A stretch of DNA of 64,000 bases, from contig CAJNOI010000004.1 in NCBI GenBank assembly GCA_905250115.1, forward strand, positions 362,541 through 426,540, in the 5' to 3' direction. Shown one piece after another: positions 46,727 through 59,300 of the stretch (position 1 is the first letter of the stretch; every line of letters starts with the position of its first letter). Below the pieces are notes generated by a model. It searched no databases. It saw only the letters and a program-made list of their open reading frames with translations, and was not told the origin of the DNA. The stretch comes from Adineta steineri. Lineage: Eukaryota > Rotifera > Eurotatoria > Adinetida > Adinetidae. A program made the translations under genes and the position numbers.

Positions 46727-47701
46727 TCAAAAAGATAAATAACCTTGCAAAGCGTGTTGAATGGTCTGTTTGACTGTTGAATGCGGTGCTGCTAGTCTGA
46801 CAACCTCATCGCTTGTTTTCGTATTTGCGAGTCGTGATTGCCCTGTCCATAGATTCTTCTTATGACCTTTTTCCATTGATTTCCATACATTCTCTGGATA
46901 TTTGTCAGACTCCATGACAGTTTTGAATACCTTCTCATTTTTATATTCAACATCTATCTTCTTCTGCACGATTTCTTCTACGTATGAAATGATATCTTTG
47001 CCGGTAACATCTTCAGGACCTGAGATAGTATAAGTTTTGTGAAAATGTGGTGAAGGATCTGTTAAAGATAGTAGTTTGGCCGCAACAGCTCCCACATCTG
47101 CAGGATGAACGAGTGCTAGTGGAGAATGTTCATCTAACAATAGAGCCATAGGTTTGTCTTTATCCTTCTTCCACATTTCAATCGAGGGTGATAATAGTCC
47201 AGTGGCAAAAACATTGGCTCTTAATATCGTCCAGTTGACTTGTTCTTTGAATTCTTTTTCTTCTAACATACGCTCGAGTGCCCAATGAATTCGTCCATAA
47301 TAAATTGGATGATCGGCAGTAATGAAATGCGGATTTGTAGATAGTTTAACCAAATATTGTATTGTTTTCGCTTCTTTACAAACGAGCAAGAATTGACTTT
47401 CGTCTACGAATTGACTGGTTTGATTAGGTGTAGCCACATAGACGCGAACTACGTTTTTGGCGATTAACCATGAGCTATCAACTGATGATAAGTCCAGTTC
47501 TTGAACTTCTACATGATCCAGTTTAGAGAGCTCTATAGCTGTCGGCTTTTTTGCATTGCGAGTAAGTGCGATGATGTGACGAGGCTGATCTATTGTGGAT
47601 GGTAATAAGGTGATAAGGTCCGAGAGATGTTTTACGACAGATGAACCAGTGTTTCCAGTAGCTCCAATCACTAAGATGCATGATGGCGAAGATGAAGACA
47701 T
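46727..47701 (-). CDS. NmrA-like NAD(P)-binding protein, intronless
   Basis: Atypical short-chain dehydrogenase/NmrA family: Rossmann-fold proteins that act as NAD(P)H sensors or reductases. A single exon of 324 aa. The dinucleotide loop is VIGATGNTG (11-19), followed by an Arg-containing second strand (IIALTRNAKK), 'VEVQELDLSSVDSSWLIAKN', then 'VYVATPNQ', and a substrate-domain stretch 'HWALERMLEEKEFKEQVNWT' leading to ILRANVFATGLL. LALVHPADVGAVAAKLL and YTISGPEDVTGKDI are typical of the family. Codon use and GC are clearly higher than in neighbours and there are no introns, unlike almost every other long gene here. This fits a gene of fungal or bacterial origin, but intronless animal members exist too. 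Confidence 0.82.
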   Translation of the reverse strand: MSSSSPSCILVIGATGNTGSSVVKHLSDLITLLPSTIDQPRHIIALTRNAKKPTAIELSKLDHVEVQELDLSSVDSSWLIAKNVVRVYVATPNQTSQFVDESQFLLVCKEAKTIQYLVKLSTNPHFITADHPIYYGRIHWALERMLEEKEFKEQVNWTILRANVFATGLLSPSIEMWKKDKDKPMALLLDEHSPLALVHPADVGAVAAKLLSLTDPSPHFHKTYTISGPEDVTGKDIISYVEEIVQKKIDVEYKNEKVFKTVMESDKYPENVWKSMEKGHKKNLWTGQSRLANTKTSDEVVRLAAPHSTVKQTIQHALQGYLSF

Positions 47702-48852
47702 AGATGTTAACTAGCTTTATTATTGAGGTCTATTATAGTCAAACTATTCACTTCATCGTACAATAAAATGATAACAGATTGTACACGTCGAGTTTACATA
47801 CGGTAAGGTCAAAAGTAAAGAGAGTGGTTGATTTTTTTCTTCCTTGTCTTCTGAATAATATCCGTCCACGTACAGCAAAAATAAGGCATATTGTATAGAC
47901 AGGTCTGTATATTGCGGGTTGAAAAGAAAATAATGGTGACTTTTTTCCTTCGTTTGTCATGGTTCACTGACAACAATAAGATAGAGGAAATAAACTAAAA
48001 ATCGATAAACGGAATGACAGTCCTAACGTTCATTATTATATTTTAATTCATCATTTCCGGAACTTCCGCGAAAGACATGATTTACGATTCAGTTGTTCTT
48101 AACTTCAAATCATTAATAATAAATCAAGTAAAAGAAGAGAACTGAATCATGTCAAATATTAATTGAAAGCATTAATTAACGATCTACAAAACTAGGCATT
48201 TGTTATGGCAAAAAATCACTTTTGTAGTTTTTCGTATTTTCTGAGAAACTATTTTTTTAGCACTTTCCTAGCCAACTGATCGGAAAGTATGTACTTCAAC
48301 ATGTTTATCTCTTCTTTTCAGCGTTAAAAGCCGTAGCACTGAACTCTTACTTGAACATGTGCAATAGTAAGCTGTCTCACTCAGGATGTACGGTCAGTTA
48401 TAATAAAAGATGACCATTAACAGAATTAAATTATTTGAGTATAATTTATCCAATTACGAGTTTTAAAGACACGTTGAACGCCAAATTCTGATGTATGGTG
48501 TTGATTTCTATAGCTATGATTACTATTTGTTGAAAATAAATAAGAAGTAGAGAGAGAGATAAACGCACCATGATTCATGCATCTTTATTGTTTAGGTCTC
48601 TACAAATTTCTGTTGTTGAACTTCATCTATCACGTACAAATCAAAGTACTCAATAATATTGGAAGAAAGTCTACATCAAGATGAAAACATATCTCGGTTT
48701 GTTCAAATGACTTTCATATATTTAAGATTGTTGAATAAATAATATATCTCTTTCAAATAATTTACATGCTATAGATATCAATTAGAATGGATTTTTACTG
48801 ATTTTATTTATATGCTAATATTCAATCAATTAAGTAGATATTAGTCAAAAAA
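47702..48852. other. Intergenic
   Basis: Upstream of the NmrA-like gene and downstream of ODC. The 47748-47960 minus-strand frame has no domain and probably covers the 5' leader or promoter. No other feature. Confidence 0.5.
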
Positions 48853-50634
48853 CTAATTCTTCCAAATGAAAACATATTTCTTCGTTTGGAATCCATTAAA
48901 ATTCGATGCACATGCACTTGTATAAGAGCCAACATCAGGAAACCATAGTACATCTCCTATATTTAATAATGGTAAATTAATCGAATGAGCAATACAATCA
49001 ATTGAATCACACGTTGGACCAAATACAACCGATTTAAATTGTTCACATGATTCATTATCATCATTTATTTTTATATAATGTACAATAAATACTTTATGAT
49101 CAAATATAATAGCATTGAATGTTCCATAAATACCATCATTAATATAATAAATATTATCCGCACTTTCAATAAGAGCTTTTTCAGAATCAGATTTTTCATT
49201 TTCATTTTCAGATGAACTTTGTACATAAGACATCTTACGATTAAGTTCAACTATTTTTTCATTAGATTTATAATCAAGATTGTGAATACGTCGAGCAATA
49301 ATACGAGTGACTAATGTCATACCTCCTGATGAAAAATAACGACCAGGTTCTGACATTAATGTTATACCTAAAATCAAATGAATATTAACATAAATCAACA
49401 TAGATACGATAAACATACCTTCTGATTCCGGAAATATTTTGTCTAATGTTTGATTAATCACTTTAGCCACTTCAGGAAAACTTGGCTTATCCCAATTATG
49501 ACCTGAAAAACCACCACCAATATCTAATATTTTGAAATCAAATTTAAATTCATCTTGTTGAGCAATATCAAATATACGTCGGGCTAATTTAAGTGATTCC
49601 TTATATAGATTAGGATCAAGACATCGACTACCAACATGAAATGAACATCCAACAAGATTAATATTTAATTTACGAGCTAATCGAAGTAAAGTAATACATT
49701 CACGTTCATTAGCACCAAATTTTGTTGAAAAAGGACTCATTGAATGTCTATCATCAGTTTTTAAACGTAGAAGAACCTATTTAAATGAAAAAAAGAGAAA
49801 CATACGTTATTCATAGAATTTTCATAGTTTTTGACTTACTTTAGCATCAGGCCAGTGTTCTTTTAGTTTCGTAAGTTCATCTTCATTATCTACTACTGTC
49901 ATTTGTACACCTGCATCACGAAATTGTCGAATATGAGAAATAGATTTACATGGATGAGCAAAGATAATACGTTTTGCATAATCAAATTTATCACCACATA
50001 TTTTTTGTACTAAAGCAAGTTCTTCTGCTGAAGCACAATCAAAACCACCACCTAATTCTGCAAGAACTTCTATAATGAAACTGCTTGGATTACTTTTAAC
50101 TGCATAGAACGGATGAATACGACCAAGAAAATGCATCCATTGATGATATTGACGAGCATAATGAGATAGATTAACAATATAAAATGATTCATCATTATCT
50201 GATGGCAATTCTTTACAACAATTTCTAAAATAAAAAATAATTTATAAAAATATCAAAATAAATCATTATTTATTAGTTTTTTCTTACTTGACAATAGATG
50301 CTGTAGATTGTCCATAGTCAACATGTTTAGCACCTAATTTGCTTTCAAATAATTCTTTAAGTTCATGAACTAAAAATTGTCGTCGTCGTTTATCAACTTT
50401 TGTTGCTTGTTCATCTAGATCATGACCTTGATCATGTAAAATGTCGTCGATAGCCTTAATATTTAATTCATGAACTAAATTGGTTCGTACTGGTTGTTCA
50501 TCATTATTATCATCGTCATCATCAGCTTTATCATCATCCTCATTATCTCGTTCATTATCATCAGCTTTTCGAGACTCACTATTACTTGTTTCTGGTTTAG
50601 ACGTTTCTTTACGATTATGTTGTTTATCACTCAT
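48853..50634 (-). CDS. odc1: Ornithine decarboxylase with acidic N-terminal extension
   Basis: PLP enzyme making putrescine from ornithine, first step of polyamine synthesis. Exons 50288-50634, 49840-50224, 49419-49776 and 48853-49367 give 534 aa, longer than the usual ~460 because of an acidic start (DNERDNEDDDKADDDDDNND). Key residues are present: PLP lysine in PFYAVKSNP (about Lys159), HPCK, H in 'VGCSFHVGSRCLD', LDIGGGFSG, SEPGRYF, YYINDGIYGTFNAIIFDH, and the active-site Cys in FGPTCDSID; SYTSACASNFNGFQ closes the site. This makes it a catalytically competent ODC rather than an antizyme inhibitor. A linker of about 35 residues rich in Ser/Asn/Glu interrupts the domain after RIIARRI. The start is the ATG at 50634; the frame has no earlier ATG. 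Confidence 0.95.
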
Positions 50635-52030
50635 TTTTATTACTTTCACTATATAATAAACTAAAACGAAATAGAATGAAAGAGAAAAAAATATAACGCT
50701 TTATATATATATATGTGTCGTACTATTACGAGCTAGTTTATGTTGTACTTGTTGACATTGTTATCTACTTGTATATATTTGATAATAATACATGTAAACG
50801 ATATGCACTTGTAATAATATTCTTAACCTAATATTTTAATGATAGATAAAAAAAAATACATTCCAGATAAAGTTCAACTTAAATGAAATTAATGGGCGTA
50901 TTTATCTTTTCGATGAATGAAATTAATGGGCGTATCTACCTTTTCGATAAATAAAATAATGATTTCGTTTCTCTACTTTGTGCCAAGGACAAAAAAACAA
51001 AAATATAATCATTCTATTGCTATATAATATCAGCCATACGACAAAGCATTCATTTTATATGTACTTATACAATATATTTCACTTGATGTATATAAGAAAT
51101 ATTTTTTTCTACCAAAACACAAGTAGTTATAATTATATGATTTATGCATAATCAATAAAAACCTATTGCTTTATAAAGATGTCAATGGTATAAATAATAA
51201 GAAAGTCAAGATAATTTTCATAGCTAGAACTTCAAAAACGTTTTCATGTGGATACAGCAACGTTCATCGTATGTAAGCATAATGAATATCTGTGAAATTA
51301 GACTTTGTTATAAAATAAATCCTAAAATTAAATAAAAGTTTGTTTTTATTGTTATTGCACAAATTGTGTCATGCAAAAACAAATTTATTCTTTAAGTCAA
51401 CAATGTCTATATCATATAATTACATATGTTATTTCATGATTTTTAATAAAAATAACTTTACATGCTAAAACATGTAATGTCAACGCAAATGATTAATATA
51501 TATATATATGGTTTTGTAGATTTCCAATAGTTGTCATGATGCATATTCAAGGAAGTAAATATTAATCAAGGAATTATTGTATTTCAATTGATAACAGTTT
51601 AGAGAAAAATATCTCTTACAATATAGAAATACTAGTTACATACTGATTTTGTTTTGTGACTATTCGAATATATTTTCTAGTATAGAAACGGATGACTTAC
51701 GCATAAATAGAATATTAAAATACATACAAATAATGCGTATAGTTTGGTATTATAATTCAAATACAGTTATATATGTTTGTTTTAGAAACTGGTTCTTAAA
51801 ATATTTCGAGCAGAAGAAATTAATATTAAATTGAACTAAGCAAGCAGTTATCAATCTATTTTTACAGGATATTAAATATTAATATTATGCATACTACATT
51901 GTTTATGACTTAATAAACGTGATAATTACATCTACTATTAAATGAAGTACGTGCTTTATAACATTTATTCAAAGATAAATAGACAGACAATGTATCATTT
52001 GCATTAAAATAGCATCAGTGATTATTTCTC
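50635..52030. other. Divergent intergenic region between ODC and the two-TM gene
   Basis: 1.4 kb, AT-rich, with a TATATATATATATG run at about 50702-50715, and the 34-bp tandem duplication listed separately. No supported ORF; a 61-codon frame at 51649-51834 is AT noise. Confidence 0.5.
50882..50949. repeat. 34-bp tandem duplication upstream of ODC
   Basis: Two adjacent copies of AATGAAATTAATGGGCGTAT followed by YTAYCTTTTCGATR, at 50882-50915 and 50916-50949, differing at about three positions. It is the only GC-containing word (GGGCG) in a very AT-rich stretch, about 250-315 bp upstream of the ODC start. Confidence 0.85.
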
Positions 52031-52770
52031 ATGAAGTTCATCAAAATAGAAAATCTCAAAATAATAGTAACTGGATCACTTGGTTTAATTTGTTTAATTA
52101 CAGCGGCTGTTTTTTTCACTATTGGTAGCATCTTTTATATGAAAGAAAAGCCAAAAACATTGAGTTATGCTAATACATCATGTTTAATTACTGGTATATC
52201 TTCAAAAATCTCTATATGTATGATATATTTAACTCATGAAAAATGTCATATAGCATCATGGTCTATAAATCGTAAGATTTATATACCAAATTCTGTCGTA
52301 GTAGACGGAACAAAGCATCACATGTATTCTTCTGGTGCACTTGAAGAAGCAAATAAATATCCGGTAAGCAATTCTTAAGAATAAAATTCAGACTGACATA
52401 TACGAACAAAATTTTTTTAATGATGAGATATTCACTAACACTTTTACGAAGTAGTGAATGAAATAGAATCGTACAAACGAAAAACTAAGAACATTTTCTT
52501 TATTTCAATGCATATATACATATGAATTACAATTGAACAAATACATTTAAGGTTGGTACATGGCATGATTGCTGGTATGATACTAAACGTTCATATGTTA
52601 CTCAATTAACCAAACCAAGTACACGACTTGCTACTAGTCTACTTACATCTGCTGGGCTATTAGTACTACTCAGTAGTATTTGTCTGTATTATATGTGTGT
52701 GCTTATTCGAAAACAAAGTCGTCAACCTAAACAAAATTCACCTCATGTTCATGTTATATTTTTAAAATAA
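52031..52770 (+). CDS. Two-transmembrane protein of unknown function
   Basis: Exons 52031-52363 and 52552-52770 encode 183 aa. A first helix (IVTGSLGLICLITAAVFFTI, about 12-31) has no signal cleavage site. The loop of about 105 residues contains four to five cysteines and ends with YPVGTWHDCWYD, which is rebuilt over the splice. A second helix (LLTSAGLLVLLSSICLYYMC, about 140-159) leads to a short basic tail (RKQSRQPKQ). Two helices with an extracellular Cys loop and the 'YxVGTxxxCWY' end recall the layout of BK-channel beta subunits (KCNMB), but I do not see enough to assign it. The intron of 188 bp is longer than usual here. Confidence 0.7.
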
Positions 52771-53385
52771 AATAAATTAATAACAATGAGAAATATTTAA
52801 TTTCAGTTTTTTCTTTGCGATATAAAATAAGCATATATAATTCATAAACTCCACACCCACACTCTCATATAAGCGAAGTCATTTAATGAGTGATTACAAA
52901 TATAAAATTTATAGATATTAATAAATTGAACAAAATTCTAATACAAAGTATGGAATAAAACCCATGTGTAACTTGTAAGTTGTTTTGTCTCTTACAAAAT
53001 TCGAAGAGAGAGAGAGAGCGAAACCTTTAGTAATTATTGTATTTATAGAATACTGTGCCTATATCATATATCAATATAAAAATGTTTTAATATCTCGCAC
53101 TTCTAATAAAACGAACGTTGAAAATTCTAACGGCAATTATTTTTATCCATCATTGTACTTACTGAAATACAAGATAAAAAGATTATATTCGGTGCATTTC
53201 TTTTGATATGCTTAGTTTGCGTTTTTATGAAATAAAATTTATTTAGCTGTAACTTTACATCTTTCATGAAAATCAATTTTATTGATACTTTCTCTTTTAA
53301 CTCAAACCAGAATAAGCATGATAAAATACACTTGATTAATAATTAAAATATAATAATATTAAGTTTTTAAAATGATAGTCTGTAT
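52771..53385. other. Intergenic between convergent genes
   Basis: Contains a short C-rich word CTCCACACCCACACTCTC near 52850 (telomere-like) and a GA microsatellite (GAGAGAGAGAGAG near 53005). No gene. Confidence 0.5.
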
Positions 53386-56300
53386 TTAAATTACATCGCG
53401 ATCAAATTGAGCCAATGGAACTTTACGATCTCTATTCATACGTCCCATTTTCAATAAATCATCTTCACCGCCTGACATTTTACGATTATTTATTCCAGCA
53501 ACTTTTCGAAATGTCGACCACATAAAATCCATTATTTCATTTCTATGTTCTTTTGCAGCTAATTCTCGTTTAATATGTGCAAATGAATCATTTAAACTAA
53601 AACCAAAAACAAGCAAAACTTTTCAAATGAATCATTATTTAATTATCTACTTACATTGTTATAAATATACTTAATAAAGCGATGAATACAAGCATAATAA
53701 ATGAGAGAAAATAAAATATACCTAAATAAAACAAAACAAAAAATTTGTTTTTTCTATAGAATTATTTTTATTTAAATTTTACCATAGAGTCGACTAACAG
53801 CAAACATATCAGGAGCATTGATTTCACCCAAAAGCATTCGAAAACAAGTTGTTAATGAACTTGTAAACGTTTTAAAATTAATAAGTGAACGACCAAATAC
53901 AGCAAAACCCATATGTGCATATGCTAATATAAATATTAAAAATACAAATCCAAATGAACTTAAATCTTGTTGAGCATAACTCAATGATTTCGATAGCATT
54001 TGAATACGTTTATTAAATCGAAGTAATTTTAAGAATTTTAACATTGTAAAAAATGTTATTAATGCAACAATATAAGAATAGACTTCATCAAAACTTGCAA
54101 TAGCATTAAAATTAACAAATTCACCTATTGAAATTACAAAGAAAAAAATAATCTAGAAAAAATATTTTCCATTCTTACCCATTTCATTTTTTTTCAATGA
54201 ACGAATAGCTAATCGTGTTAAAGTCTTCTTTGTTCCATACATTATAATTGATGTTATACTAAATACGACTGTAATAAATGAAATAATATTCCAAAATTTA
54301 GAAAAATATTCTCGTCTTTGTTTAACAAGTAATATTATTTCATGTATAGTTGAATAAATTGTAAAGAAAAGAAATAATAATTCGAATATATAAACAAGCA
54401 TACCATAACCACCAATATGATCATATAAACGAAAGATTTTTATTTGATAATCTTGAATAACTGAACCCATTGATGTCATTTCAAATGAAAGTGTAACAGA
54501 AATAAATAAATTAACATTTGCATTATATAATGAAAAATCAATAAATACGGCACGTGTTAATTGATCAAGCCAATTTTGTGAACGAAGTTCTCGAATAATA
54601 GTTGCACCTTTTTCATGGGTACGACCTAATGATACAACATAGCCACCACCTTTATATGTCTTATAAAGACCTGTAAATGGACCACTTTTAGTACGAACAC
54701 TACTCTAAAATTAGATAAAAATAAAAATAAACGACATAAGTATAAGATCAAATATTCAGCTATTAGACTCTAGTAGTACAAAATGATATATCTCATTTAT
54801 GTATTATATATAAATTCAACTAACTTGATAACACCAAGGTGTTTTACATCGTTTTGATCCATTATTTGATTCATTTACAAGATTCATTGCAGTTTTATTT
54901 AAAATCTTTTCCCATTTTGGTGTATAATCTTTAGTATCATCATCAAACCAATTATAATCATCACGACAATGTTTTATAACATGTTTAACACGACGATGAA
55001 CACGACAACTATTTTCTTTAACACGTAATTGTCGAATTCTTGGTGCACCAACACGCATTGATACTCGACTTCCAGTTGTTAATTTTTCTCTCCAAGTTAA
55101 ATTCTTTTCATTATACCATTTTTGAGCATAAAGTCCTTTTAATAAAACATTATCACAATAATCCCACCATTTACCAAGAGAATTAACTTCATGAAAATCT
55201 GTAGTAATAAATAAATTTTTTGTATCTCGATATACACCATATGAATTTGTATCTCGTGATTGATATGATAGAAATAATAAAATAATTGTGAAAAATACAT
55301 AAATAACAATCTCACGAATAACTTCACCCATTTTTATTTCACGTAAACGTTGTTCTCGTGCTGCAGCCATTTCACTTGAATCAATGGGTCGTAAATTAAA
55401 TAGACGTACACGACGTTGACGTGCGACTTCTAAATGTAATTCAAATATATTAACCTCAAACATCGAATAAATATTCTGTTGAAGTATATAAAATTTTACT
55501 CGAATAGTTGTTAACAAACAAGTTAAAAAGAGAAAGAGTTTATCTACAAATTCGATAACGAACAGTATGATAAAAATTCAATTCAATTTCTCAGTACTGT
55601 ACTAACAGTTGTATGATGTGTTTTATTTTCCACATATGGACTTCCTCTTTTTACATATTTATTCGCTCTCTATCGGATAATCTAAATTATAGATATTACG
55701 AAAAATACTTAAGAAGACTGTCTATATGATTCATTGAGCTTATTTATATAAAAGATTTCAAAATTTACCTTTAATATGTGCATCATTATAAATATCATTT
55801 TCATGTATATCAGCTATATTATTTTTTGAAAGTAATGCTCCAGTAAATGGATCATTAAAATCTAATGTTTCATCATCATATGGTCGACGAATAAGAAAAC
55901 TTATTATTGCAGTTATAAGAAATACTTTTAATGGATCAATAACAAGTACGGATTGACCAAATGAAAGCATCATTGTTATCAACCATTCATTAGCTCGTTT
56001 AGCACCCCATTCCAACGAATAAAGAATAATGAAAAATGAACATGTTACAATACTTAACATAACCACTAAAAATATAAGAATAAAAATCTTCGTTTTTCTT
56101 ATTTATTAATCTTACACATCCAAGCTATATAAACAACCCAATGTGGAAATGTTCTCGTTTTATCTTCCATAGATGGTAATGCACCAATACACTCATTATC
56201 TTCCTCATGTAATTTTGAATGTTTTTTTCTTGCAAAAAAACTAAATAAAATAAATTATTTTCAAAAATCTAGGATACATATATAAACGAATAACAAACTT

Positions 56301-59300
56301 CATTGTTTTTTGATATTGTTCATCTTTTTCATTTAATTTATTTCGACGTTTTCTTTCTTTTATTTGATGATTTATTAATGATTTTTGACTATATTTTGCT
56401 TTTCGAAATAATGTAACAATAAGTAAATTTACCGGTAGAACAACTAATGTACTAATAAAACTAATCCAAAGTTGTGTTAATGTAAATTCAATTGGTCCAA
56501 TTTTCATTAGAACTCCCGCTTTATTTGCTTGTCCTTGAGTATCTTGTCGATAGAACATTGCATTTGATATCATTGTACAAAACAGAAATGATATACAACA
56601 AGATATACGTTGTAATCGTGTAAAATTACTTCGAATAGGACGTGAAAATACTGAAAACCATAAATGACCATCACTAAATTTCTTTTTAACAGATTGAGAA
56701 AATAAATGTGCAAAACTTTTCAATTCTTTTGATGAAGCTAATGGTATAACACGATCAACAAGTCCATCACCTTTTTCAACTGCAAGCCAATTATCACATA
56801 AGAAATAATTTCTTATAAAAAAAACAAAAAACAAAATGGATATTTATTGTTTTATATATTACCTTTCGCCTGTTTGTAAATCCATTACATTGATCATATT
56901 TAAAAACCAAGAAGCTTTGCCTTTTTGACCCGAATTATCATGCCATACACGAACATAAAGTAATGGACCAAGAGGTACTTCAACACTCATAACAAAATTT
57001 CGAACACTACCAGCTGAAAATTCCTTTAATAAACAAAATTCTTATTTATTTCCTACTGTAACAAATGAAATTTACTTGAATTTTTCCATCAGTTAATTTT
57101 CGTACACCACTATCAGCTGATTCACCAGATATAACCAAATTTATATTTGATGTTGTACCTGATTGTGCACCAACACCAGTATGAACTGTGATTAAATAAT
57201 GATAATGATCAATTGGAAGATTATCAACCAGAGGTGCTGCTGTCCACTAAATAAATACACAAACAAACAATCTTATCAATCATAACGGATATTTTAATAA
57301 AATTACTTTAATTAAATCTCGCCTATCTTTTCTTCTTGCCCAAATAGCTGCAATAATATAAATACCAAAAATAGCAATAACTGTACAAAATACAGCAGCA
57401 TTTTCATGTAATGTTTTAAATTTTTTGAAAACTGTTTTAAAATCAATTGTGTTTGGTGGAACATAAAAATCACTTCCAAATGTTGTTAAATGTGTACAAA
57501 GACATTCAGTTGATTTTAATGTTGTCAATGGTCCAACCTATTTTATATTTAATTAAATCATTAATATATGAATTAATAAGAAATTTTTACTTCACATCCA
57601 TCTGAACTCCAGGTAAATCGTTTTTCATCCCAATATTGACATTTTGATACATACATATTTATTGTATAACTTGAATTATATTCTGTTAAATTCATTGTTG
57701 TACTTGTATCTAAATTTTTATATGAAAATATAATATTTCTTTCGTTTAAAGAATAACATACTTAGTAATTTAACACCAAAAATATAAGTTCCATTTCCAA
57801 GATGAACATTTGGTGGCATTAAAATTGTATGTTTTAATTCATATTCATCATCAGAATTAATCTCTGTTGTTGTTGTTATTGTATTTGGTAAAACAAAAAG
57901 CAAATCAAATTTTGATTCCGTTGGTGGTTCTAATAATGTTTCATTTATACCATATGAAACATAAATACCATACATATCCAATGGAGATGAATCAGAAGAT
58001 ATATATATCGATAGAGTCATTTGTTTATCAGGTATATTGACTTTATGATATTGAAATGATGTTCCATATAATTGATGTTGCTCATATTTTGGTTGTTTAT
58101 CAATAGGTCTTGATAAACGAATAGATATGGGTTGTGTTGTATTTTTTATTGGCATTTCTGAACCATCTGGTCGTGATAAAATTATAGTTACAACACTTCC
58201 TTGTACACTAGAATTTCCATGTGTACTTGCATATGGATTTTCTTTTGATTCAAGTACTTTAGTAAATATATCAGAAGAATCACTATCAGAATTTAAATCA
58301 GATAAACCAGGTAAACGAATACTTGTATTACCAGCTGATAAACTTGACTTACCTGTTTGTTTTTATATTGAAAGAAAAATAAGTTTTTTTTTATAAGTTA
58401 TAAAATAATAATATTCATACCATCTGGATTAGCTTTAGTCAATGTCATTGCCATTGTTTTACTTTCAATTGTTTTTGTTTCATTTGATGATGAACGATTC
58501 GCTAAAGCATCACCAACAGTAAATAAACCGCCAGAACTTCGTTTAGCAATATTCGAAGCCTACAAAATTAAATATTTATTAGAATAAAAATAAATAAAAA
58601 ACAAGAATACTCGTTCTCGTCCTTCAGTAATTGTTTTTTTTTGTTCATCTAATTTCTGTCGAAACACTTCCCATCGTTCTTCAGGTAACGTATCACATTC
58701 ATCACATGTATCATAAAATTGTGTTGGAGCATAGAGAACTTTTGTATCTGTTTCTTCATCTTCTGTTGCTTTCATATTTGATTCAAGATTCTATATATAA
58801 ATAAATATTTCTTAATATAACAAATGAATAATTAAAATAATTTTACTAACTTCTATCATAGCACCTGGATCATTTTCTCTATCTTTTGAAACAGTTTTTG
58901 AAGCAGCTTGAAGAACATTACTACCAACATCCATCAATGCTACAAATTAAAAATAATAACAAAAAAACAAAACAAAATTAGAATAATACATACATGTTGC
59001 AAGACCAGTAACTGTATTCATATCAGCTGTTTCCATTTCTTTTACTTTCGTACCTACTTTTTCAATAATACTTGCTCCTTTTTCCTATAGATCATAATAA
59101 TAAACGGGAATATTAAAAACTTAATAGAAAATGATCATACTTGATTATCTAATGGCATTTGATCACTGTTTGCTGTAACTGTTGCACTAGCTTTAAGTGC
59201 TTTATCAACCATATTTGGATCAGTTGCTGATTCTAAAACTGTATCCATTGATGATAACATTTTTGATCGCATCTAAAATAGAATTATATATATATATGAA

